From the NCBI RefSeq assembly GCF_047948215.1, contig NC_134458.1:142704036-142768035 (forward strand): a stretch of DNA of 64,000 nt, read 5' to 3'. Below, piece after piece: positions 11,639 through 22,649 of the stretch (positions are counted from its first letter, which is position 1; each line of letters begins with the position of its first letter). The translations under genes and the position numbers were made by a program. This DNA comes from Lycorma delicatula. Its lineage: Eukaryota > Arthropoda > Insecta > Hemiptera > Fulgoridae. The notes under the pieces were generated by a model. The model did not search any database. It was not told the origin of the DNA and saw only the letters and a program-made list of their open reading frames with translations.

Positions 11639-12960
11639 ATAAAAAACATACAGTTGTTAATTATTACTATGTATTTATTAATATTGTATTTATAAACCAA
11701 TTCACAAAACGATTTTTAAGTATTACAAACAAATTTTCATTATAAAATTATCTTAATTTTTCGGGCATTAAGATCAACTACACATCACTATTTATTTTAT
11801 TAAATTCCTATTTTTTTTTTTTTTGTGGTTTATGAATACTTCCGAAACATTAATCGATATAATTCTTTGTAAATAAACATGTAGAAAATAATCTGAAATT
11901 GTACGCCACATGAGAGAATCATCAACTTAAATTAGCGGAATAAACAGCATTAACTATCAGAGTTCTATACAAAACTACAATTTTACGTGAATCTGTTAAA
12001 GGAGACGTAGCTAAATTTGTTATAAAATAATCTCATTATTCAAAATTAATGATGTAGATAACAAAAAGATTCCGATGTATGTGTGTTGTTTTTATTTTAT
12101 AATCGCTTGTTTCGCTTACTCTGCAAGTAAAAGCGAATAAATCTATAAGGTGATACCCAATTAAAAAAAAAGTCAAACAGAATTTTCAGCCTGCAACCTT
12201 TCTGTAGTCGAAGTGTCCCAAATGAGAGGTTCTATAATTTTAATTTAAACCCACGCCAAACATGTGTACGTTTTTTTTTTGTCTTTCTTTGACATTGTAT
12301 ATATATATATATTGAAAATTATTGTGTATATATATATATATATATATACAATAATTTTATTTATATACATTAAATTGGAGTCGATATATTTCTGATTTAA
12401 ACAAAATCGATTAATTTTGCCCAGTTTTGTCAGCGGTTAGATATTTTATTATATCAACAAAGTGTACGTTAATTGATTTAAATTTTAATGTAAATTAGTG
12501 CGATCGGCGCTGAGAATATGTTGAACAGTTTTATTAAATAGGAATTTAAAGTAGTTTGTTAATGTGAAAAAAGTCTAAGATGGATAACATACACTGTACA
12601 ATCGATTCGTTATGAATGGCAAAAAATTGATTAGTGTTAATTTTTAGCAACTTAAATTTCTTTTTTTATGTTAATGATTGTTGAGAGAAGTAGAAGGAAT
12701 GTAAAACTGCTAAATTATATTATGCATTATATTAATAATAGTTAGTTACATTATATTGGTCAAAAAAATCTGTTTTTTGTTTGTTAAATGAGAGTGAATG
12801 GCTGAATCTTATATTAATTTTTATGCTGATTTCGTATATGTTAATAAATTTTTCTATTCGGCTCAGTGTTTTTGTAATTGAAATTTCTTTTGAAGTAAAA
12901 AATACATGGTGAACGTAATATGACAATATATTACTTGCATTTTCTTCTCACCTAAAATCT
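11639..12960. other. AT-rich spacer with a TA-centred palindrome
   Basis: A palindrome at 12315-12358 has arms AAAATTATTGT and ACAATAATTTT around a TA tract. Otherwise nothing is recognisable. The 64-codon frame on the minus strand near 12730-12926 has no motif and follows AT-rich sequence. Confidence 0.5.
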
Positions 12961-14410
12961 ATTTCTTTTGGATTTTCTGCTTTAATTTGTTGTAGGTAGA
13001 TCCTTCTTTAGATTCCAACAGTAGTCAGCTAACATTTTTGGTTTCCATTTTCTCTGGTATCGTATTTTCATTGAAGATATCTCCTGGTGAAAGCATTCTT
13101 CATGTTCATCACTAATAGCGCCGAGATTGTTAGGGAAAAAATCCAAATGTGAATGTAAGAAGTGAATTTTGAGCATGTTACACCCAACTTCTTTGTAGTT
13201 TTGAAGGATTTCACTCACAAGTTATTTGTAGTTATCGGCCTTATGGTTTCCAAGGAAGTTGTTTACCACATTTTCAAATGATTTCCATGCAGCAACCTCC
13301 AAGACATTCAAACATTCTTCAAATGCCGGATCACTCATTAGTTTTATTATTTGTGGTCCAACAAATATACCTTCCTTTATTTTAGCATCTCTTCTATTAG
13401 GGAATTTGTTTTTTTAGAAACTGAAACCCTGCACCATTATGATCCATTGCTTTAACAAGATTTTTTAATAAGCCTACCTTAATGTGTAGTTGCGAAAGAT
13501 AAACTTTTTCTGGTTTTACTACTGCCTGACTAACAACATTCTTCTCTCAGTTCCTCTCTCTTTGGCCACTGCTCTTTTATGTAATGGGTTTTCCTATCCC
13601 TGCTGTCCCACTCGCACAAAAAACAACAGAACTTAGTGTATCTGCTATTACTTTCAGATCTCAACAAATATACCATAAATATTTCTCATACTGAATCCTG
13701 CTCAATACAAGTTTCACATTTTGATTCACTCCTTCATGTGAACAGCGTATGCTAATGATATAGATGGATATTTATTTCCAATTGAAGCAAAACCGCTTTC
13801 AAAAGACTAAGCTTTGACGAGTCGATAAAAAGCCGCCATTCGTCAGGATGGTGCATATGACCGACATCTTCCAGTAAAGCGTCCACATCATTACAGTATA
13901 CTAAGTTTGTACGGAGAAAAGAAGTGTTCAAATTCTGACTGTCTTCACGGAAAGCACTATTTTAGTGTTTGGTTGTAAAAGATGCCATCCTTTCAGTCTT
14001 GATACCATTATTTCTGCTTGATTCTTTGATAGATTTAGATCACTGCCAGATCATTTAATTCTGATTAATTAAATGGGGTTCAGTATATCTATTCTCTAAA
14101 AAGTTTGAATCTCTTTCTTCATCGCCTAATAAGTCAGCATAAGATTTGACATTTTCATTTTTATCTAAGTTCCATGTTTCTGGTGGTGGAATTGGAAGCT
14201 CTTGGCTATGTGGCCCTGCCGCATGGCAGAGGGAATGTCAGGGTATTTAACAGTACGTATAGTTTTAGCTTTTATCCCAGACATCTTTTCTACATAAAAA
14301 TTAACGGTCTATGGTGTGATCCTTCGGTTCTTTCCAAACCATTGGAATTGCACTCGCTTTAGTCAACAACATATACCCGCAAATACGAAAGTCAGTTGCA
14401 AAACTGAATA
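12960..14410 (-). pseudogene. Pseudogene of a multicopy arthropod protein of unknown function
   Basis: Minus-strand translation in shifting frames gives a continuous series of blocks from N to C: IPMVWKEPKDHTID, TIRTVKYPDIPSAM, ADLLGDEERDSNFLENRY, DLNLSKNQAEIMVSRLKGW, EWRLFIDSSKLSL, FLCEWDSRDRKTHYIKE, LHIKVGLLKNLVKAMD and finally KIHFLHSHLDFFPNNLG followed by an SDEHEE-FHQE segment. I recognise this series as a protein repeated many times in arthropod genomes, usually annotated as uncharacterised; its high copy number suggests carriage by a transposon, but I cannot name the element. At least five frameshifts and several stops make this copy non-functional. The last 78 codons (12982-13218) are the longest surviving frame. 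It has no visible introns. No terminal repeats of a carrier element were found around it. Confidence 0.75.
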
Positions 14411-15365
14411 TTACACACACGAGAACTCCCACTTGAATGAGAATTAAAAATATTTCTCAAGTCTGCACGACAGTTTATAAGTAAATACAATAATGACAGA
14501 AATAACTATTGAATGGGTTTGTAAGTAAGTAAGATGAAAATAGGAAGAATGAGTACATTTTTGTCCACTTTAATTAGTTTGTAAATAATATACATGATGA
14601 CTGATGTCTAAAAAATCTGTGACAACAATTAAGGAATTGTAATAAATAAACAAAAGCTATTTAGTTGATAAATAATATAATAAAATACGTTCACAAAATG
14701 CTGTGCTTATGGAGTTCATGCACGATACTATCTGAAAATAAAAATGGTAATTAAAAAAAAAATAAGTCTGATAAAGGAATTCTAATTTCATATTTAAAAT
14801 CAGCATGAAAAATACCTTAAGATCCAGTTATTTAATCTCATTTAACAAAATCATTGTTGATCGGTGTTATTATTATTCATATGAAAAATTTGTTATGTAT
14901 TTTAATACGTTTTTTCTACAATATACTTGCTTTTATTTAAATTTTCTGCTGTTTACTTATGAATAGATATGCTGAATATGTTAAACACCATATTTTCTTG
15001 CTACTGATAAAAAAATAATAGAGATATTAAGCAAAACCCTTTTTTTTATTATTTATTTAATACACATTAAAAGAAGTCTTTAAAGTATCGTTCTTCTGCT
15101 CTTATGCATTCAAACCAATATTTTACCATTGCATTACACATTTTTTTCCAATTAAGTTTTGTCGGGATTTATAAAATAAATAGACTTTTATCGGTAGCTT
15201 GGCGGTTTAAATTTGAAGAAAATACCATGTCACTGATGATTTCATACAACGAAATATAGTAAGATGCTGAATCATATGAATGCATTAGCCATTAATGTTT
15301 TCTTCGTTGTCTTCGATTAAGAAAACGTTTAATCCATTTAGTTATTTATATAAAACACCGCAACA
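14411..15365. other. AT-rich spacer, nothing recognised
   Basis: No open frame with motifs, no repeat pair within the window and no RNA gene were seen. Confidence 0.5.
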
Positions 15366-15369
15366 GTCA

Positions 15370-15790
15370 ATATCAAATACGGGGTTTAATAGTTCGGGAA
15401 TAATATTACAAGGCATGGATCGTCTTTTCTAATTCCGTCAAACAAATAAGTTCCCAATTTTTCTGATCCCCACCAAACATAAATTCTAGAACCTTCTTCA
15501 TAATTATGCAAAGATTCTCATCTAGTCAATAAACGTAATTATGTTGTTTTGTTCATTTAATTTGAAGCATGCTTCATCAGACCTACCACTGAATCATGTT
15601 CATAATGTAACTGAACTAATCTTGGCCGATTTAAATTTAAATTCCTTTCGAATTTTACGTAAACTTGTTCTGGGACATTGGTCTGTGCAGCAAGTCGTTT
15701 TGTTTTTAAGTACAATTAGTTTTAGGCCTATTTGATCGTAAAACATCTCTAACGACTCTAGTATTTTCAAATTTTTTTTTATGTTCAACT
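15370..15790 (-). mobile_element. Mariner-like transposase fragment (tentative)
   Basis: Minus-strand reading gives, in changing frames, a helix-turn-helix-like stretch (SLRKIRKEFKFKSAKISS), then SDEACFKLNEQ at about 15545-15580, then YVWWGSEKLGTYLFDGI near 15455. The order resembles mariner/IS630 transposases, where an SDEA motif carries the first catalytic Asp and a V-W-G block follows. Similarity is weak, the frame changes at least twice, and the later catalytic Asp residues are not visible. It could also be chance resemblance in a short region. Confidence 0.4.
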
Positions 15791-16149
15791 AAATTTTGAC
15801 GGGTCGGTAGTTTAGTAAAGAATTAGGAAATTTGTTGAAAAATTCCTCATTGACGATAACAATATTATTATTTTTTCATAAATTTATGGTATTTATTATT
15901 TTTTCATTAATTTTGAAAGCCCTGTTCTTCTTTTGTGTATCTTAAATTATTATTCACAGTTCAAACCAGAAAATAAATTAAATATCAACTGATAGTACAA
16001 AATCAAAATTTTTTATCTCTTCAGAATTTAAGTCTACGAAACGATAACTGACTTACTGACTTTTATTTTACAACAAATTGAAAAAAATTAAAGTATATGA
16101 TTTTTTTTTTTAATCGACATCGGTATCTGAAGGACTACGATAAATAGTT

Positions 16150-16640
16150 TAATTTATCGACATCTCATTTCTTTATTTCCCAGTACTTTTTCATTTTGCG
16201 TTAATGTTATTGTCGCCTTTGCTGGATCCATTCTATTCTTGTTCTTTTCGTCTATATTTCTTATGTTTTGAGTTTTTACATGTACGCGTCTCTGTCTGTG
16301 ATTTTGTGTGTTTCTGCCTTTGCTTCTTTTAAATATTCTTTGACTTCTTTTAACCAATTGATCTTTCTGTTGTTTCCTTGGTCAAAAATTTCCTTAGTTA
16401 GTATTTTTTCGTCCATTTAAATGTCTATAGATAGCGAGTCTGTGATTCCTAATCACGTCTGATAGTTTGTCTACCTTCGCTATCATTGTTTTGTACTTTC
16501 CAACCATCTTCTGCTTTTCTCGGTTCTAATATTTTCATTTCTAGGTTTACACATGTCTAAGATTGTGCATTCCGCCTCGTATAGTACCTCGGGTCTTACC
16601 ATTGTTGTCATGCCTCAGTTTCCCCATTCTTGAGATTTGT
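16150..16640 (-). mobile_element. LINE C-terminal fragment, same family as the element near position 1000
   Basis: Minus-strand frames give VRPEVLYEAECTILDM, then NHRLAIYRHLNGRK and a basic region with NRMDPAKA. These parallel the TVLDLNASECLYM and C-terminal regions of the first LINE, and this is the fourth fragment of the family. The 67-codon frame at 16154-16357 is one surviving piece. Frameshifts are present and no catalytic core remains. The broken mariner begins right after the fragment on the plus strand, so the mariner may have landed in or next to it. Confidence 0.6.
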
Positions 16641-16758
16641 TTTTTTTTTTTATACATACTGTAAAAAAAATGAACCTATTTCAAGACGCAGTTTTTCACT
16701 TCAACTGAACGGTTATAGAATGAGTCATAGATCATTCGAAAGAGTAGGTTTCTAAGTA

Positions 16759-17842
16759 TTGAATAACTACCCTTTGGGAGTGTTAGTTGTAATGACCTCA
16801 AAATTGCGAGTCAACGACAAAAGACGCTCGCGACAGTTTGCGAAAAAAAATTCGGTAGTCACGATGCAGCGTGATTTTCAGCGGCGATTCGACGTTAATC
16901 TGCCCTCTCTGAAGAACATTCGACGGTGGTTTCAACAGTTTGAGGAGACTGGGTGTCTCTGTAAAGGAAAAAGCCCAGGACAACCACGGGTTTGGAGGAA
17001 CAAGTGGAGATAAGTTGTGATGCATTTCAGGGTAGTCCACATAAGTCCTCAAATCGAGCTAGCCGTCAGCTTGTAATTCCTCAACCGACTATCTCCCGTG
17101 TGTTAACATGTCTACGTATGAAACCATACAGACTGCAACTATTTCAAGCTCTTTCCTATAACTACAAAAGGAAGCGATAGAAATTTTCCGAATCGATGCT
17201 GGAGAAAATTGAAGACGAAACCTTCATTTCTCGTTTAATTTTCATTGGTGAGCAACCTTTCATTTAAATGGCACAATCAGTCGTCATAATGTTCACATTT
17301 GGGGATTGGAACCCCCATATGTGAGAGTTGAGGATGAGAGGGATTCTCCTAAGGTGAATTTGTTCTATGCATTGTTTAAGGACAAGGTTAACGGACCGTT
17401 TTTCTTCGACGTGAAACACCGTTACAGAACAAACCATTCTCGACATGCTCGAAAACTGGTTCTTCCCGTTACTGAAAGCAGATTCAGATGACTTCATATT
17501 ACAACTGGATGAAGCACCGCCTCATCAGCATCTGATGATACGAACTTTTTTGAATGAAAAATTACCCCGGAATGGTCGAAACGATGCCAAAGATCTTACT
17601 TTTTGTGCTTGGCCTGCGAGATCTCTAGATTTAACCGTATATATTTTTTTCTTGTGGGAATACGTTAAAGATTTTTCTTTTCGTACACCGCTACTTACGA
17701 ACATTGATGACCTTAGACATCGAATATCAACTGCGATCAACTCTGTGAATAGTGATATGTTGCTACGCGTCTAGGAGGAAACTTTTTATCGCCTTGATGT
17801 TGTCCTTGCTGCTTCTGGTGGTCACATTGAACACTTGTAAGA
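16759..17842 (+). pseudogene. Mariner-family transposase, broken (D-39-D spacing between second and third Asp)
   Basis: Cut-and-paste transposase of the Tc1/mariner superfamily. The N-terminal part holds the helix-turn-helix DNA-binding region (SLKNIRRWFQQFEETG, then PTISRVL and MKPYRLQLFQAL). The catalytic part shows ATFHLNGTISRHNVHIWG, VEDERDSPKVNLF, the second Asp in LDEAPPHQH and the third in SLDLT, with 39 residues between them, followed by IFFLWEYVKD and GGHIEHL at the end. This spacing is close to the DD41D (visitor) group. A small deletion just before ATFHL removes the codons expected to carry the first catalytic Asp. At least three frameshifts or stops (near 17012, 17180 and 17490) break the frame, and a TAG at 17772 splits the tail. 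I could not find a convincing pair of terminal inverted repeats. Confidence 0.85.
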
Positions 17843-18860
17843 CAGGAAATGAAACTTGATTATTAGTAGAATATATGTGATTTGGTAAGAATTTTGTATT
17901 GCTTTTCCTTAATAAAACATTAAGTTATGAAATCGGAATATAGATTTGAGAATGAACCTTATATTATTTAAACTATTTTATTATTTTAGGAAAACTAAAT
18001 TAGTATTTAATAACAAAAACGAGAATAATTAAATATGTAATAAAAATTAAATATAACGTTAAGCTAATAAGTAATAACGTATTAATTAATTTAAATGTTT
18101 AGTATATTCAGCTTAATAACAGTACTTAACTTTTCAAGATGCAACGAGGAAAATTGAAAAGTTAGTTTAATGGTTTTTAATCAGGGCAAAGCTTGAACCA
18201 TCATTAAGATTAATTAGTAATTAAAATCCATTACCTCAATTACTATTTTATGTTAAGAATACGGAACGAGAGAAAGAACGGGCAATGTTGAAATTTGGAT
18301 TGAGGGTGGCGTTGAAGGAGAAGAAGAAGAGTGGTTGTCGGTTGTATGAGTTAACAGTAGTAGGTAGAGGAGTGTTGACGTTTTGCATGCTGTATGTATA
18401 AAGCATTTTGAATAATTAAGATGAATCTCTCATTACTGTTCTCTGTGTGTTCGGTTGGTATTCCTTGCTTGATACCAGTTTTACTGTTAAATTTAAAAAG
18501 TAAACAAATCCGACTTGGTAAGGAGTAGAAGAAATAAGAAAATCCTACTTTTATAAATAAATACTGTGATCAATCTTGGATTTGAAAAAAAAATTTCTTT
18601 AAAACTTTTCACCAACAACTCGTAATATTTTACATAACGAAGACAATTTTTTTCTTTTACAGAGGTTTAGATAAATTGGATTCGTGTCAATTCTAAGAAC
18701 ATATCTTTCAAAGAATTATGGTCCAAATTAAAAAAAAAATCTTTTGATCAGGGTGAAGCAATTTCACTGTTTATCTTATTATATCCTTTACCGTAATTTA
18801 CTCTCCGATTAAGTATAATGTGCGTTTAAGTTTTCAAAATAAATATTCTTAAAATTTTAG
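17843..18860. other. AT-rich spacer
   Basis: Begins with what is probably the mariner 3' flank. Nothing else is recognisable. A short purine-rich stretch near 18300-18380 has no open frame of interest. Confidence 0.5.
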
Positions 18861-18869
18861 ATCTTTATA

Positions 18870-19920
18870 AGAAATACAAACGATCAGTTAAGCAATCCAA
18901 AAGGGTAAAATTCATATATGCGAATGATACGACAATCGTTCCTCAGGGTAGTACTATCAGACAGGTCGAAGGAAAACTAATAGAAGGATTAGGAGAGTTA
19001 GCAAATTACTGTGAAGAAAATTATCTGAGACCAGATCTAGCGAGACAAGTGTTTGCACTTTTAACCTCTGAAGAAAAAAGTGTGAAGGGAGCTTGATATT
19101 GAATAGAGAGGATGTCGGTTGGAATATTGCACCAATCCAAGATGCTTAGGAGTCACGTTTGACCGTACATTGTCGTTTAAACAGCACTGCCTGGAGTTGA
19201 AAGGAAAGATCTTCGCGAGAAGTAATATTATTTACAAACTGACAGGTTCAACATGTGTAGCATAACCAGTAGTACTTCGAGCCATGACAATGGCTCTGTG
19301 TTTTGCAGCAAGAGAGTACGTAGCACCAGTATGAGAAGCACTCCATACGCTAGGAATGTCGATGTAGGTCTGAATGATGCAGTGTGCATAGTAACTAGTT
19401 TTTTGAAACCAACACCAGTTCACAGGATTTACTCTTTACCTGCTACACACTTCCTAGCATAAGACGGAGAGTGGCGGGAGAAATGGAAAGGAAAAAGTAG
19501 GCGAAAAACACTAATCACTCTGTGTATAACTGTCCGGTTATCAATATTCGGCTTAAATCTAGAAATAGCTTCATCTACAGAACAGCATCTCCGGAGGATC
19601 TGAAACCCGACGTGAAGTGTTGTAAAACAGACATTACCAGATGAAACGGTCTCACACTCAAAGAGAAAATAGCTGGCAAATAGTACTTAGCGGACTTTGA
19701 ATCGACTTAGGACTAGATTGATAAAAAATCAAAGTAATTTGTTGAGGTGGGAATATGCAAATAGTAATCGATTTACATATGTGTGATCGTGGGAAGACAC
19801 AGACTATGGAACATCTGCTCCTGCACCCAAATATCGGAGAAGCCTACACACGTGAGGAACTTCTGGTACCAAGTGACGATCAGAGCTGGTAAGTACTGGA
19901 AATGGAGAATATTATTGTGA
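18870..19920 (+). mobile_element. Jockey-type LINE fragment: end of reverse transcriptase to 3' region
   Basis: Translates, with frameshifts and stops, as the second half of a non-LTR retrotransposon polymerase. IYANDTTIV (near 18920) is a changed catalytic YADD box, followed by GLGELANYCEENYLRPD, CLGVTFDRTLSFKQHC, LRAMTMALCFAAREYVAPV and SFLKPTPVHRIYSLPAT. A cysteine-poor terminal stretch ends with KTQTMEHLLLHPNIGE. The order is typical of Jockey-superfamily elements. The Asp-to-Asn change in the catalytic box and the many stops show that it is inactive. The part from 19387 to 19685 recurs in inverted orientation at 20138-20432. Confidence 0.75.
19387..19685 (+). repeat. Inverted repeat arm 1 (within Jockey-type LINE)
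   Basis: The reverse complement is present at 20138-20432 with high similarity. Landmarks shared by the arms include GAAACCAACACCAGTT, GACGGAGAGTGGCGGGAGAA and CCAGATGAAACGGTCTCACA. Confidence 0.9.
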
Positions 19921-20137
19921 TTTTTATTTTCGGAACGGAAAGTAAATAAGTGTAAACAAGGTGTAAAAATTCCTTTAAAGGAAGAAAAACTAACGTACTG
20001 TTGAAACTTAATAATCAAAACATTTTGCTCTAATAACAAACATTTTTGATTTACAGTAAGAGAAATACTAAAAATATGAGCTTCCCTCGGTCTATTATAA
20101 TACAAAAAAAGTGAAGTTTTCCAATTTCGTGAATTTC

Positions 20138-20432
20138 ACTATTTGCCAGTTAAGTTCTCTTTGAGTGTGAGACCGTTTCATCTGGTAATGTCTGATTTAC
20201 AACACTTCACGTCGGGTTTCAGGCCCTCCGGAGATGTTGTTCTGTAGATGAAGCTATTTCTAGATTTAAGCCGAGGATTGACAACCGGACAGTTATACAC
20301 AGAGTGTTTAGTGTTTTACACCTACTTTTTCCTTTCCATTTCTCCCGCCACTCTCCGTCTTATGCTAGGAAGTGTGTAGCAGGTAAAGAGTAAATCCTGT
20401 AAACTGGTGTTGGTTTCAAAAAACTATTTACT
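20138..20432 (-). mobile_element. Second, inverted copy of the Jockey-type LINE segment
   Basis: Minus-strand copy of the 19387-19685 segment, about 450 bp from it. It starts and stops abruptly at both sides. The two copies differ by scattered substitutions and small indels, so they are either two insertions of related elements or an old inverted duplication. No reverse transcriptase motif lies in this short part. Confidence 0.85.
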
Positions 20433-20439
20433 ATTTCAC

Positions 20440-22560
20440 TCTCGTGAAATTGGAGTGTACTTGCTTCAGTGGCTTGTTTGTTTTTTAAAACAATTTAATT
20501 TAACTAAGGTTTATTTTAAACCTAAAAATCAAATTGTCCTAAAGCTTCATGATCATATCAGTTGAGAACCGGATGTAGTAGTTTTAAAAGCGTATTTTGA
20601 CAGTTCTTTGTAATGACGAGTAGAATTTTGTTAGTCTCAGTTTTTGCTTTTTTGTCCTCTAAATTAGTAGGCGCCTTATAATCAAAAAATCAAAGTATAT
20701 TAGTAAAATTAATGAATGATTGATTGTGTTTATCAGGACAATATTGATGTATGAGATGAAAAAAAAGAACTGCACAATAATTTGTCTACTCTTATAAACT
20801 TAATCTGCATATGCTCTTGTCCTAGGTCTTCGCTATGCTTTACTTTCTCAAAGACGCCTGCTTCACCAACACTTATTAAGGATGCAAAATTTCCCATTCA
20901 TATTCAAAATTTTAAATCCACTCCCCACTTTTCCACCCCTTCATCTCATCCTGTTCTTCAGTTTTAACCACTAATTTATTCAGTCCCCTTCCCTTTCTAC
21001 TAGTATTCGTATCCACCAGATGTGTTCCGATCCCAGACTCTCTCGTCAGATGCTTATGTGTTTCTTCTCATCCTGTATGTATATATTTCTCTCTGTCCTT
21101 CTTTCCTTGTTTACTCTCTCTCTTTTACTGACAAGCGTTACCAACATCCAGTCAAGAACTCCTTGACTTTGCTGTGTTACTTATTCTGTATCTTATTGTC
21201 ACTTAGTACGATGGTTTCTTAATTCTTTAGGCCTACTTGTCTCCCATGTTTAAATATTTAAAATCACTTCTTCTTTAGTCTCCCTTCTTTAACTCCTCTT
21301 ATTATTGTTATTATTATCATTATTATTATTACTCCTAAATGATTATAGCATTTTATATTTTATTTAATCTTTTCAACGTTTTAAACTTTCAATTTTCCTT
21401 ATTTCTCTTTGAAATTTATTAGTTAACAATTACGTATAAATAACAACCAATCTTTAGATAATGTAAATGACTAAATATACATTCCTAGATATCTGTATTA
21501 GTATGACTTGAGTTTGATTGGATGTGAGAAAAAATGTTTCAAGTAAATAATATTTTTGTTTCTATCTAGGTAGTCACTCCATTTATATGGAATTAATACT
21601 GATGGTCATTAAAGTTAACAAGCTCTGTTAAAAGAATGGATTTCATGTACTAAATGTGGTAGAAAAGGCTCGATTTCAAGCCTTTTTATTGATTTTAATT
21701 TTCAGCCAGCAATAGCTTTCAGTGAACTTCAATGACGCTTCTGGTGAATTCTTCCTTCTTTTGAATTACTTCAATGGAAATAAGTTCAGTTAAATAGAAG
21801 ATTGCGTCTAATAATTTAAATCAATGTTTTATAAATACTAGCGGAATCACAGCGTTGTTGATGTACTTCAGTACTAATAAATATACTTCTACATTTGTAA
21901 TAAGGAGGTGAGTTCACCTCAGGCCTTTTTTGTATATCTCTTCAATATTTTTTTTCGGTTTAAATATTTCATTTTAAGAAAATATTAAAATATTGCCGAT
22001 GTATTATGACGGCTGTTGTCATAACATAACTAAGAATCCTGTGAGAAAATCTCCAAGTAATATCTTACCAAGAGATTCCACACAAAATTTATTGCTAAAA
22101 ATGTTACATTCTTTGATTTTTGTTATTCTAAAACTCATTTTATTTATTTTTTCATATCTTTATAGAAAGAGGAATAGATACCTCGCTTAGTATTACTCAA
22201 ATTGCTTTTATAAAAAATAGTTGAGTAAAATGAGGGCTTTCAAATGCTGTATTATCTTAAATAATGAAATCAGGCTTACGTTTTGCTATAAGTATTCAAT
22301 AAAATCTCAAAATTAATAATTTTTTTTATAATATGTATTATTATACATATTATAATAATAATAATTATACATATTATCCAGAAAATATGCTATTTAACAA
22401 GTAAAATTTCTGAGTCGTACTTTTATCCAGCTCATAGTATTTGTTTGCTCATTAATACTAACGCAATAAAAAATATTCTATATTAGCATTATTAAATCTA
22501 AAATGACTATCAAATTTCAATTTGTTTATACCTCGGAAGAGTAAAGGTTAGTTTCCCATG
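20440..22560. other. Spacer, nothing recognised
   Basis: C- and T-rich stretch at 20780-21300 with open frames of 61-66 codons but no motifs. AT-rich elsewhere. A palindromic AT run lies near 22325-22375. Confidence 0.5.
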
Positions 22561-22578
22561 CATGGCATTTTAGTTTCT

Positions 22579-22645
22579 GGACAAATTTTGGTCCTGCACC
22601 AAAATTTGTCCTGCACCACAATTACTACACCTGGTAGTAATTGTG
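22579..22645. repeat. Twin perfect hairpins
   Basis: Hairpin 1 (22579-22611) has a perfect 14-bp stem GGACAAATTTTGGT with loop CCTGC. Hairpin 2 (22617-22645) has a perfect 12-bp stem CACAATTACTAC with loop ACCTG. They are five bases apart and share a TCCTGCACCA direct repeat at the loop/spacer positions. Their function is unknown. They could be the core of a small transposable element, templated-insertion scars or a structured RNA. Confidence 0.9.
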
Positions 22646-22649
22646 ACAT

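Noticed and set aside
15230..15265. Another CTGATGA followed by GAAA
   Set aside because: The intervening bases do not pair and no flanking stem exists.
16640..17950. Terminal inverted repeats for the broken mariner
   Set aside because: Words such as ATGAACCT occur on both sides but in the same orientation; no inverted pair was convincing.
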